Origin: Prosthecobacter vanneervenii
GTDB taxonomy: Bacteria > Verrucomicrobiota > Verrucomicrobiia > Verrucomicrobiales > Verrucomicrobiaceae
NCBI RefSeq assembly: GCF_014203095.1
Contig: NZ_JACHIG010000012.1
Location: forward strand, 124,001 to 188,000
Length of the DNA stretch: 64,000 nt
Direction: 5' to 3'
Part shown: piece by piece, positions 41,601 through 49,743 of the stretch
How positions within the stretch are numbered: the stretch's first letter is position 1
How the letters are laid out: each line of letters starts with the position of its first letter
Position numbers and translations under genes: made by a program
The notes under the pieces: model-generated
What the model saw: the letters and a program-made list of their open reading frames with translations, nothing else
Database searches by the model: none
What the model was told of the DNA's origin: nothing

Positions 41601-44020
41601 AGCTGCGGGAGATCTGGCAGGCCCGCCCGGACCTGTGGGAGGCGTGGTCCGTGCTGCTGGCGCAGATGATTGACTCCGGGCACAAGCAGGAGGCCATCCT
41701 GCCCGCCCAGGAGGCCACCCAGAAATTTGCGCTCACCCCCGGCTCATGGCGGGACATGGCGCTGGTCTGGCGTGCGGTGGACAAGCCGGAGGCCGCGCTG
41801 GCCTGCGCCAGGCATGTGGTGCAGCTGACCCCGGACTGGGCGGACGGCTGGTGCCTGCTGGCCAGCTACCTGGAGGATGCGGGGCACGGAGCCGAGGCGG
41901 TGGAGACCCTCAGGCAGGCCCGCACACGCCTGCCGCTGGACATGACGATCAGGCGCGCGCTCGCCCTCCTGCTCTGGGAGACTGGCCAGCGCGAGGAGGC
42001 CTGGCAGATGGCCGAGGATGTGACCCAGGAAGATCCGGCGCAGAACTGGGCCTGGGGCAGCCTGAAGATCTGGGCCGAGACCCTGCAGAGAGGCAGCCGT
42101 GTCATCGACATAGCACGCCGCCTCACCCAGACCCGGCCGGACGAGGCCCGGTCCTGGATCCTCCTGGCCAAGCTGCTGCCTACGGAAAACATCCGGGAGA
42201 TCCTCGAAGCCGCAGAAAAAGCCACCCAGCTCAACCCCTGGCTGGTGGACGCGTGGGATTTCCGCATGGAAGCCCTGGCCGGCATGGGCAGGCTGGACGA
42301 GGCGGAGGCCATCCCCGCCAAAGGTCCCTGGGGCAATGACGACGTGCCGCCCACGCTGCTCGGCAGGCTGGCATGGCTGCAGGCAGCACGCGGAAACATT
42401 CCCGCCGCCATGCGCCAGATGCGCGAAGTCCTCAAAAAACACACCGAATACTACTGGGGCTGGAAAATGTACGGCCACTGGGGGGAGCTGCGCAAAGACC
42501 TGGGGGCGTGCAGGCATGCCGCCGAGGAGATGGTCCGTCTGGCACCCCGCTCGGCAGACGCCCACTGCGCGGCCGCAAACGCCGCGCTGAACACGGGCGA
42601 CCGCGAGGAAGGCATCCGCCACCTGCAGCAGGCCCTGCTGGTAGATCCTACCAGCCCCTACGCCGCCTACCGCCTGCTGGAGCTCCACTGGGAGAAACGG
42701 GACATCGCGAGTATCCGCAGCACCACAGCCAGTCTGCCCGCCATCGGCCAGACCGCGCTCATCTGCCGCATCTACCTCATGCTGGCCGCCGCCCACAAGG
42801 ACGACCTCATGCAGGTCGGCTCAGACCTGGCCTGGCTGGCCACACACCCGGACATGATGGGAGACATGCTCCAGCTCATCCTGGACTGCTTTACCAGCAA
42901 GCAGCACAGCCTGGCTCCGCTGCTGGACGGAGCCCTGAGCACCGTGGCGGAAAACAACACCATCGGCCCCGCCTTTGCCATCCTCTGGGTGCAGCGGGAG
43001 ACTCAAAAGCAGCACTGGGACTGCTGGAAGCGCCTGGCCGAATGGCTGCCCCGGCTGGGCTCGCGCCTGGACCCTGCCATCCTGCACTACCTGGACGCCG
43101 TCGGGCAGACACGCCATGCCGACCCGCACGTGACCGACTTCATCCAGGCCTGCGGTGCGGAGCTGCGCCAGCGCGGCGTCCTCTGGGCCAAGGTGGGCTA
43201 CGCCCTGGCCGCCAGCGGAGCCTTCCGCGACTGCACCGAGTGGCTCGGACAGGACTACCAGCGCGACGATGCAGAAGCCTGGACTTTGTGGAATCTCGCC
43301 ATCAGCTACCGCAAAACACAGCGCCCCGAGCAGGCGGGAGAGGTAAGCCTGCATGTGGTGGAAAAAGGCTTGCGGGACAACACCTGGAGCTCCCACTCCG
43401 CCCTCGCGGCCCTGGCCTGCGCCTGGAAGCAGGACTATGACAAAGCCCGCCTCGTGTTGGACAATGCGGGAGACAACGACAACACCCAGCTCACCGAAAA
43501 GCTGAGCAAGCTGATCGCCCGTGCGCTGTGTGATGTGATGCCTAGGCCGCAGGCCGTGGCGGGTGCGCAATTCAAGGAATTCCTCGCCGCCTGCCGCAAG
43601 CTCTTTGCCACGCGGGCGGTCACCGGCCAGGACAAGCTGGACTTTGAGCGCGCCAAGGAGCTCATGCAAAAGCACACTGGCGTGACCATTCTGCCCTGGC
43701 AGAAACCCAAGCCGCGCGAGACCGCCCCGGCCGAGCCCGCGAGCAAAGGCGGCATCCCCAGGTCCCTTGTCGTTTTCATGGCAATAGCGGCGATCAACCT
43801 CATGCGCGCTTGCAACCCGTCCACGCACTCGACTGACGACTCTCCCAGCTACACTCCGCCCTCCAGCCCGCGCTTTGACGATCTGCGCTACGATCCGCCC
43901 TCCAGCCCACGCCATGACGACCCGCAGCGCCGCAGTGACCAGCGTGACAGTGAGCGCGTGCAGCAGCAGCTGGACGCACTGCTGCGCAAAACCCAGAACT
44001 TCCCCGCACCCATGCGGTAA
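38678..44020 (+). CDS. Giant TPR-repeat protein with internal C39-like peptidase domain
   Basis: From ATG 38678 the product is 1780 residues. Tetratricopeptide-like repeats fill most of the length. Residues about 320-460 form a C39-like papain-fold domain with HNTCAPATLAAMAHFW (Cys332), VGSGHAQAVIGYD (His409) and FIQDPSEPHYR (Asp427). Near the C-terminus GIPRSLVVFMAIAAINLM could be a membrane segment, followed by a Ser/Pro/Asp/Arg-rich tail. No signal peptide is seen. Its stop codon overlaps a MITE-like terminus. Confidence 0.85.
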   Translation: MAKPTKIKKLELRARAEERRVVDETVLRESLELYESGRYADACRSALRAGPLHLWRGVAAQTFGFRLAGNSGASRLAGLLINRARREGPQDGEAAVHYSYYLMQRRGLLPTWRHCLASEALPAILPDQRSDLISMRAIIAANYRDFETAWQLWREAVDIHELTPWLLVEKCQILLSEERRTEALAALDEALHLRPWYRPAVQYRARVLHLLGKREEATAFLTEAMGSLQSCGIAAQLMTLKREMDDHEGMEALADAYEQLAVLSDADSDEWIAARRVDLLTLRGDFPKAAAVAVQIPGDYYQSLAARLQAPGAAQKRVRLPFEFVHQKHNTCAPATLAAMAHFWERPITMEQITEAICYDGTYDHSERMWAQANGFTAREFTVTLDAAMRLIDLGLPFVLHTVEVGSGHAQAVIGYDRMRETLFIQDPSEPHYREVEAAEFLDRYRLTGPRGMVLVPVEQAEKLSTLDLPDTGLYDCNHRFSAALASHDRATAAAVLAEMAAAAPEHRLVLMAQFSLSNFDGNEVERLAGLNALLQRFPGDPRLLSWKNVALSTMGHRDERLQLLREAVKNEGDSNAFALAKNLVDTLMEDARDWDEARLLAWRVHTRLPGDAGTLMTLAEVLRRTQRAPVEEWLTFHRFAAALADKNETVAQTWFAHARAQGRTDEALAWLRQRWKQYGTRSSGPAITLALALDSMCLPEAVDVLRAAVDARPEDGELLVSLSRVESRVGEHALAAALLDRAQGRCPPRQWLRARAALHRRTGDHASEMATWRQILENEPLALDAHGWIARELASTLGPNAALKHLAEICTRFPHHHGLARLHIGWLRESDHRQAEQEARRVIALHPAEPWVLRELALILQDMGRAEEAVPPAMQAVSIAPDQAAGHGVLGIVLTGCKRDAEATDHFQKAIRLDVNYAPAFSGLLSLCADTADKREKLAFIRSEMIRQVLTGDALHAYRELAFSVLSPEELLAELREIWQARPDLWEAWSVLLAQMIDSGHKQEAILPAQEATQKFALTPGSWRDMALVWRAVDKPEAALACARHVVQLTPDWADGWCLLASYLEDAGHGAEAVETLRQARTRLPLDMTIRRALALLLWETGQREEAWQMAEDVTQEDPAQNWAWGSLKIWAETLQRGSRVIDIARRLTQTRPDEARSWILLAKLLPTENIREILEAAEKATQLNPWLVDAWDFRMEALAGMGRLDEAEAIPAKGPWGNDDVPPTLLGRLAWLQAARGNIPAAMRQMREVLKKHTEYYWGWKMYGHWGELRKDLGACRHAAEEMVRLAPRSADAHCAAANAALNTGDREEGIRHLQQALLVDPTSPYAAYRLLELHWEKRDIASIRSTTASLPAIGQTALICRIYLMLAAAHKDDLMQVGSDLAWLATHPDMMGDMLQLILDCFTSKQHSLAPLLDGALSTVAENNTIGPAFAILWVQRETQKQHWDCWKRLAEWLPRLGSRLDPAILHYLDAVGQTRHADPHVTDFIQACGAELRQRGVLWAKVGYALAASGAFRDCTEWLGQDYQRDDAEAWTLWNLAISYRKTQRPEQAGEVSLHVVEKGLRDNTWSSHSALAALACAWKQDYDKARLVLDNAGDNDNTQLTEKLSKLIARALCDVMPRPQAVAGAQFKEFLAACRKLFATRAVTGQDKLDFERAKELMQKHTGVTILPWQKPKPRETAPAEPASKGGIPRSLVVFMAIAAINLMRACNPSTHSTDDSPSYTPPSSPRFDDLRYDPPSSPRHDDPQRRSDQRDSERVQQQLDALLRKTQNFPAPMR

Positions 44021-44283
44021 TACCATGCTGCGTTGAAAACGGGTCTGAAGGTGGAGGCACGAGCCGACGGAGGGGGATCATCTTGATCCCACCACCTGCA
44101 ACGTGTTCGCGGATGTGCGAGAGCGCTGGATGATGCGGGAGGCTCGGCTTTGTGGAGACGCGAAAGCTCTGTGCATTGAGAGAGCGTGAGGGATCGGGAC
44201 GATCCCTCTCCGCCAGAGCGCCGGCTGGCCGCATGGGATGCTGGTTTCCACCCACAAGACTCGGTTTCAGCTATGCGTGGTCT
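44020..44283. mobile_element. Diverged MITE-like element overlapping the TPR gene stop
   Basis: Ends ATACCATGCTG…TGAAAACGGGTC (44020) and its relative at 44258-44283 form 26-bp inverted repeats with 18 positions matching. They resemble the termini of copies A and B, but the interior differs (GGGGGATCATCTTGATCCC and GGGATCGGGACGATCCC hairpins). The last base of the TPR stop codon is the first base of the element. The remaining ~110 nt before the rhomboid-like gene show nothing recognisable. Confidence 0.6.
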
Positions 44284-44393
44284 AACAAGACCCCCGGGAG
44301 AAATCCTGGGCTGAGAAAAGACGATGACAGTCTCCGCTGGCGCACAAGCGTATCCTGCGGGACTGCTTCAGCGCCCTCCCTCTTCCTCCCCCC

Positions 44394-45248
44394 ATGTTTG
44401 ACTCCTGGCTCCCAGAATCCAAAGACCACCTGCCGCTCACATGGTGGAAGACGCACCCCGTTTACCTCGCGGCCATCATCGCGCTCGTGGGGGTGGGAAG
44501 CATTATCCTAACCTCCCTTCTGGGGACCGCAGGGGCCCACTGGCTCGTTTACACCTACCACAATGCGTTCGTCGAAGGACGGTTCTGGACCCTCTTCACC
44601 TATGTCCTCTTCAACATACCGGACATTTGGGTCGTGCTGGGTTGCTACATGCTTTGGAATTTTGGCGAGGCTCTGGAACGGCACCTCGGCAGGCGCTCTT
44701 TTGTCAAGCTCCTGGTGCTCCTGTGGCTCACACCTCCCCTTCTGGCTACACTGATGGGCCTAGTCGGCTTCAAGGGCCCCATGAGTTTCGGCATGGTGTT
44801 TGGAATGCCTTTTGCCGCCGGGATTCAAATGCTCGAATTCGGCGTTTTCAACGCTTTCGCCGCACTCTATCCGCGCGCCAAAATCTCCATGATCGTGATC
44901 ACGATCGATGCCTGGCAGCTGGCGGCCATCTTCAACGTCATCTACGCCCTACAGCATATCCTGGTGCGCGACTGGCCTGGTCTGTTCATCCTTTTGGGCT
45001 GTATCGCCGTCGCATGGGTTTTCATCCGCTACGAAACCGGCGCACTCAGTCTCCCCTCCCTGCCCAGACGCGCCCCGAAGACCACCCGGCCCGCGCAGAA
45101 GGCCGCCAAGGCCGCGCCCAAAAGCAACACCCCCACCGTCGATGACATCCTCGACAAAATCAGCCACCACGGCATGCAGAGCCTCACCGCCGAAGAACGC
45201 CGCATCCTGGACAAGGCGAGTGAGGAGATGAAACGCCGGGCAGACTGA
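44394..45248 (+). CDS. Rhomboid-like membrane protein with C-terminal DUF6576-like tail, probably inactive
   Basis: The 284-residue protein has about six membrane segments (between 23 and 205) with the rhomboid layout, including WTLFTYVLFNIPDIWVVLG and LWNFGEALERHLG. The catalytic GxSG is replaced by PMSFGMVFGM, and the partner His is not obvious, so it may be a pseudoprotease. The tail (TPTVDDILDKISHHGMQSLT, then AEERRILDKASEEMKRR) is a helical motif seen on rhomboid-like proteins of related phyla. It is flanked by MITE-like elements. Confidence 0.75.
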   Translation: MFDSWLPESKDHLPLTWWKTHPVYLAAIIALVGVGSIILTSLLGTAGAHWLVYTYHNAFVEGRFWTLFTYVLFNIPDIWVVLGCYMLWNFGEALERHLGRRSFVKLLVLLWLTPPLLATLMGLVGFKGPMSFGMVFGMPFAAGIQMLEFGVFNAFAALYPRAKISMIVITIDAWQLAAIFNVIYALQHILVRDWPGLFILLGCIAVAWVFIRYETGALSLPSLPRRAPKTTRPAQKAAKAAPKSNTPTVDDILDKISHHGMQSLTAEERRILDKASEEMKRRAD

Positions 45249-45301
45249 TGAAACAGACCCGTCGAATAATGACGAGGCATGAATGACGAATCCAGCGTCT
45301 G

Positions 45302-45641
45302 ATACCACAATCAGCTGAAAACGGGTCTGCAGGGGCTTGTGCCATGTGCGCGAGCGCGTGGCACTCCGGTCGTAGGTTGGGTGTGTTTGGCGTCGAGAGC
45401 ACACGCCTGCTCGACCGCCCCTGCGCCAAACCGCCCGACCATCAGCGCATTCCTACGCCGTGGTGCTTGCCGCACGCTGGTGGACGGGCGGGCTGTCGCC
45501 ACACCCATCCTACAGAGTCTGGGCATGCAAGCACTGGCTACCTGATTTGCCTTGAAATCTCCAGCTGAACACAAAGTCTCTTCTTCAGAACCGAGTTTTC
45601 AGTGGCTTCGAAATCGACCCGTTTTCAATGGATTGTGGTAT
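45302..45641. mobile_element. MITE-like element, full-length copy B (inverted)
   Basis: This is the reverse orientation of copy A at 27.5 kb and looks nearly identical over 340 bp. The 26-bp termini agree at 23 positions. It contains the core palindrome (CGTAGGTTGGGTGTGTTTGG near 45371) and the GAAATCTCCAGCTGAACACA segment also found in copy A. It fills the 415-nt gap between the rhomboid-like gene and the cyclase gene, apart from short flanks. Confidence 0.82.
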
Positions 45642-45663
45642 TACTCATTCGTCATTCCCACCC

Positions 45664-46293
45664 CTACCTCAGCACCACGCGGCATGGCGCGCCATCAGCG
45701 CCTTCCAGCTTCAGCGGCAGGGCGATGAGCTCGTAGTAGCCCGGTTTGATGTCGGCCAGATTGAGGCCTTCGATCACCCAGATGCCACCGCCGAGCATGA
45801 TCTGGTGCGTTTCCACACCGTCCTTGTTGAAGCCGCCGATGCTCAGGTAGTCCACGCCTACGGTGACGACGCCCTGCTCCACGAGGTACTGGGCGGCATC
45901 AGCGCGAATGGAGACGAAATCCTTGTCGAATTCGTCCATGGCCCAGCTCCGGGTGGAATTGCGGGTCTTGAAGAGCACGCGCTGGCGCGGCGCTATTTTG
46001 AGCTTCCTCAAATCGTCTGCCGTGATCTGGTCTTCGCAGTCCACCTCAAACACCCGGCAGCGGCCGATCACCGGCTCCAGCGGCATCTGCTCCATCGTCA
46101 TCCCATCAGCAATGAAATGCCGCGGCGCATCCATGTGGGTGCCGGTGTGGGCGCTCATGGAAAGGTGGGTGAGATTGCATACCGCGCCTTCCTCCATGCT
46201 GACAACGCGCTTGATATGGCAGGCGGGATCGCCGGGCCAATGCACCATGCCGTCGCGTAGCGGAACAGAGACATCTTTCCAAGGTCGTTTCAT
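45664..46293 (-). CDS. Cyclase family protein (kynurenine-formamidase-like metal hydrolase)
   Basis: The 209-residue protein has the family metal-binding motif SAHTGTHMDAPRHF and a matching DYLSIGGFNKDG/THQIML block. Members include kynurenine formamidase and other amide or lactone hydrolases that use a HxxxD-type zinc/manganese site. No kyn genes are nearby, so the substrate is not assigned. It is divergent from the Gfo/Idh/MocA gene, with an A/T-rich promoter gap containing TATAAT (46304-46309). Confidence 0.88.
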   Translation of the reverse strand: MKRPWKDVSVPLRDGMVHWPGDPACHIKRVVSMEEGAVCNLTHLSMSAHTGTHMDAPRHFIADGMTMEQMPLEPVIGRCRVFEVDCEDQITADDLRKLKIAPRQRVLFKTRNSTRSWAMDEFDKDFVSIRADAAQYLVEQGVVTVGVDYLSIGGFNKDGVETHQIMLGGGIWVIEGLNLADIKPGYYELIALPLKLEGADGAPCRVVLR

Positions 46294-46368
46294 ACTAGAT
46301 GGGTATAATAAAGAGTTGTAAAATCATACTACGCAAGAGCTTACGAGGATCTTGCGTTTGCTCGGCAT

Positions 46369-47718
46369 ATGCCTGATCCCCGCCCTCTCCCCCGCCGTCA
46401 GTTTGTCAAAACCGCCGCCGCCACAGTCTTCGGATTTCAGGTGGTGGAGCGCCACGTCATCGGTGGCCCCGGCTTCACGCCGCCGAGCGAAAAGGTGAAC
46501 CTCGGCTGCATCGGCATCGGCGGCCAGGGCGGCGGTGACATCCGGGATCTGGACGACTCCGGCCTGGCCAACATCGTGGCGCTTTGTGATGTGGATCTGG
46601 ACCACGCGGCTGGCACCATCAAAAAATATCCGAACGCCAGGCTCTACCGCGACTACCGCGAGCTGATCGACAAGCAGAAGGACATCGACGCCGTGCTCGT
46701 CGCCACGCCGGATCATGTGCACGCCCCGGCCAGCATCATGGCCATGCGCGCCGGACGCCACGTCTATGTGGAGAAGCCGCTGGCGCATACCATTGCTGAA
46801 GCACGCGCCATGCGCGATGTGGCCGCAGAAACGAAACGCGTGACGCAGATGGGCAACCAGGGCCACGCCAGCGAGGGCATCCGCCTCACCCGCGAGTGGA
46901 TCCAGGCCGGAGCCATCGGCAAAGTCACCGAAGTGCATGTGTGGTCTGATCGACCCGGCAAGTTCTGGGACTCCCAGGGCAAGGCCTACCCCACCGACAC
47001 GCCGCCCGTGCCCAAGAACCTCGACTGGAATCTCTGGCTGGGCCCGGCCAAGGAGCGCGCCTACCATCCCGACTTCTGCCCGCGCAAATGGCGTGGCTGG
47101 TGGGACTTTGGCTGCGGTGCGCTCGGAGATATGGCGGTACACAATGCCGATCCTGCCTTCTATGCGCTGGATCTCGACTCCCCCGATTGGGTGGAGGCCG
47201 AAAGCGGACCCAACAACAACCAGTCCTATCCCGTGTGGAGCATCATCACCTACCACTTCCCCGCCAAGGGCGACCGCCCCGCAGTCAAGATGGTGTGGTA
47301 TGATGGTGGCAAGCTGCCCCCGCGCCCCGAAGGCCTCGAAGAAACCCGCAACCTCGGCGACAACGGCATCTACTTTGTGGGAGACAAAGGCTGCATCCTC
47401 GCCGGCGGCTGGTCAGGCACCCCGCGCATCGTGCCGGAAACGAAGATGCAGCAGTTCATCATTCCCGCCAAGACCATCCCCCGCTGCCTCGGCGGCCACC
47501 GCAAGGAATTCCTCGAAGCCTGCAAAACCGGCAACCCGCAGGATGCCAAGAGCGGCTTCTGGTACTCCGCCCCCTTCACCGAATCCCTCCTCGTGGGCCT
47601 GCTGGCCGTACGCTTCGGCAAACGCGTGGAATGGGATGCCAAGGCGATGAAGTCCCCCAACACGCCGGAAGCGGATGCCATCATCCACAAGGCGTATCGG
47701 GCGGGGTATGGGATTTGA
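46369..47718 (+). CDS. Tat-exported Gfo/Idh/MocA family oxidoreductase
   Basis: A Tat signal (PLPRRQFVKTAAATVFGF) precedes a Rossmann domain (VNLGCIGIGGQGGGDIRDL) with VATPDHVHAPASIMAMRAG and EKPLAHT, the catalytic Lys motif of the family. The C-terminal domain has RKWRGWWDFGCGALGDMAVH. At 449 residues it fits secreted verrucomicrobial members. It likely oxidises or epimerises a sugar derivative in the periplasm with a bound nicotinamide cofactor, matching the sulfatase and DUF1501 neighbourhood. Confidence 0.92.
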   Translation: MPDPRPLPRRQFVKTAAATVFGFQVVERHVIGGPGFTPPSEKVNLGCIGIGGQGGGDIRDLDDSGLANIVALCDVDLDHAAGTIKKYPNARLYRDYRELIDKQKDIDAVLVATPDHVHAPASIMAMRAGRHVYVEKPLAHTIAEARAMRDVAAETKRVTQMGNQGHASEGIRLTREWIQAGAIGKVTEVHVWSDRPGKFWDSQGKAYPTDTPPVPKNLDWNLWLGPAKERAYHPDFCPRKWRGWWDFGCGALGDMAVHNADPAFYALDLDSPDWVEAESGPNNNQSYPVWSIITYHFPAKGDRPAVKMVWYDGGKLPPRPEGLEETRNLGDNGIYFVGDKGCILAGGWSGTPRIVPETKMQQFIIPAKTIPRCLGGHRKEFLEACKTGNPQDAKSGFWYSAPFTESLLVGLLAVRFGKRVEWDAKAMKSPNTPEADAIIHKAYRAGYGI

Positions 47719-47764
47719 GTGAAACGACGACGCATCCAGATGCGACGACATGTCCAGATCTGAA

Positions 47765-48072
47765 GCACCAAAGGTGCGAACTATCGCAGCCCAGGGCAAC
47801 GCCCTGGGTATCGGATGATGGATTGATGTGGAAGCCCTGAAAGGGCGACCTAACTCCTGAAGCTCCCTCATCACCATGCCTCAATCGCTCCGCTCTCACC
47901 AAACACAGAGTCCAGTATAACGAGCGGCATGTGTGGAATTGAGCATCCGGGTCAAATCGTAGATTTTTGGAATTAGGCCGCCCTTACAGGGCTCGCCCAG
48001 AGAAGGTCGTGGTGTATTCGCATATCCCAGGGCGTTGCCCTGGGCTGCGATAGGCCGCGCCGTTGGCGCTCC
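47765..48072. repeat. Pair of facing REP-like units (BIME)
   Basis: The left unit (47765-47853) carries hairpins GCACCAAAGGTGC, CCCAGGGCAACGCCCTGGG and GCCCTGAAAGGGC. The right unit (47973-48072) is its inverse, with GCGCCAACGGCGC, CCCAGGGCGTTGCCCTGGG and GCCCTGTAAGGGC-type stems. About 120 nt lies between them. These repeats are common in PVC genomes and are probably mobilised by REP-associated tyrosine transposases. The rest of the 489-nt gap (to 48207) shows nothing else. Confidence 0.82.
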
Positions 48073-48207
48073 GGATTGGGTCATTGGCACCCCGAGGATC
48101 GTGGGGTGATGTGTCGATACTTGAGAGGTCTTTTGGGCGCTGCATCACCAGAGCCCGCATCATTCGATGCGTCCATGACGTGAGCTTGCGCATAGCGTGA
48201 ATGCGTC

Positions 48208-49638
48208 CTACGCCAATATCTTCGGCACCAGTTCCCCGGCCACGCCGGTGAGGCGCATGTCGAGGCCTTGGAAGCGTTGATTGAGCTTGGTGTGCTCAAA
48301 GCCCAGCAGGTGCAGCAGTGTGGCGTGCAGGTCGTGCACGTGCACGGGGTCTTCTGTGACGTTGAAACCGAACTCATCGCTCTGACCGAGGGTGATGCCA
48401 GGCTTCATGCCGCCGCCGGCAAACCACATGCTGAAGCAGTTGGGGTGGTGGTCGCGGCCATCGCTGCCGCCTTGCACCATCGGTGTGCGGCCAAACTCGC
48501 CGCCCCAGATGACGAGGGTGTCTTCCAGCAGGCCGCGTTGTTTGAGATCGCGCACCAGCGCGGCGCAGGGCTTGTCCGTGAGACCACACTGCTGCTTGAG
48601 ACCGTTTACCAGACCGCCGTGGTGATCCCAGGCCTCATGAAAGAGCTGCACAAAGCGCACGCCGCTTTCGATCAGGCGACGCGCCAGGAGGCAGTTGTTG
48701 GCAAAGGAGGCCTCGCCGGGCTTGGCACCGTACATGTCGAGGATGTGCTTGGGCTCCTGGGAGATGTCCATCAGCTCAGGCGCGGTCTGCTGCATGCGGT
48801 AGGCCAGCTCAAAGCTGTTGATGCGGCTGGCGATCTCCGGGTCTCCCACCACGCCGAGGCGCTCTTCATTGAGCTGCTTCAGCACATCCAGCGTATCGCG
48901 CTGCGTGGCATCGCTGACGCCTTCCGGGTTGCTCAGGTAGAGCACGGGCTCGCCACTGCTGCGGAAGGGCACGCCCTGATAGACGGTGGGCAGGAAGCCG
49001 CAGCCGAAGTTGCTCATGCCGCCGCTGGGGCCTTTCTGCCCGCTTTGCATGACCACGTAGCCGGGCAGGTCCTGATTCTCGGTGCCGAGGCCGTAGAGCG
49101 TCCACGCGCCAAAGCTGGGCCTGCCAAAAATCTGCGAGCCGGTGCTCATCAGGATCTGCCCCGGCGCGTGATTGAACGCATCCGTCTTCATGGAGCGCAC
49201 AATCGTGAGATCATCTGCAATTCCGGAAAGATGCGGCAGCAGTTCGCTGAGCTCCGCACCGCTCTGACCGTGACGGGCAAATTTGAACTTCGGCCCCAGC
49301 AGCTTGCTGTTGGGATTGATGAACGCAGCGCGATAGCCTTTGAGCAGGTCCGGCGGTGGCAGCTTGCCATCCCATTTGGAAAGCTCGGGCTTGTTGTCAA
49401 AGAGCTCCAGATGGCTGGGCGCACCGCCCATGAAGAGGTAGATGACGCGCTTGGCCTTGCCGGTGTAGTGCGGTTTCTTGATCGCCAGCGGATTCGTCGG
49501 AGCAGGCGCGGCACCCGCCGTGCGCGACATGAGATCCGCCGCCGCGATGCTGGCCAGCCCGACGCCGCAGTCTTTGAAAAACCAGCGGCGGGTGCGGTAG
49601 CGGGCGTATTCAGCCTGGAGTTCTTGGCGGAGGTTCAT
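48208..49638 (-). CDS. DUF1501 family Tat-exported protein
   Basis: The ATG at 49638 gives 476 residues. [22 protein letters not shown] is a Tat-type signal. The DUF1501 core has [54 protein letters not shown] and a [20 protein letters not shown] block, which places it in the alkaline-phosphatase/sulfatase superfamily. DUF1501 genes usually pair with DUF1549/DUF1553 cytochrome-type genes; none lies next to this one. It probably acts in periplasmic glycan breakdown. A start at 49707 is possible but lacks support. Confidence 0.9.
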   Translation of the reverse strand: MNLRQELQAEYARYRTRRWFFKDCGVGLASIAAADLMSRTAGAAPAPTNPLAIKKPHYTGKAKRVIYLFMGGAPSHLELFDNKPELSKWDGKLPPPDLLKGYRAAFINPNSKLLGPKFKFARHGQSGAELSELLPHLSGIADDLTIVRSMKTDAFNHAPGQILMSTGSQIFGRPSFGAWTLYGLGTENQDLPGYVVMQSGQKGPSGGMSNFGCGFLPTVYQGVPFRSSGEPVLYLSNPEGVSDATQRDTLDVLKQLNEERLGVVGDPEIASRINSFELAYRMQQTAPELMDISQEPKHILDMYGAKPGEASFANNCLLARRLIESGVRFVQLFHEAWDHHGGLVNGLKQQCGLTDKPCAALVRDLKQRGLLEDTLVIWGGEFGRTPMVQGGSDGRDHHPNCFSMWFAGGGMKPGITLGQSDEFGFNVTEDPVHVHDLHATLLHLLGFEHTKLNQRFQGLDMRLTGVAGELVPKILA

Positions 49639-49743
49639 GGCAGCGGATTGACGCATAGAAATCGCTGATTGGCCATGCTGTCTATCCACGCCAGCGGCGC
49701 AGCACAATCCGTGCGGCGGGTTTGTCCATGGAGGAGCAAGGTT

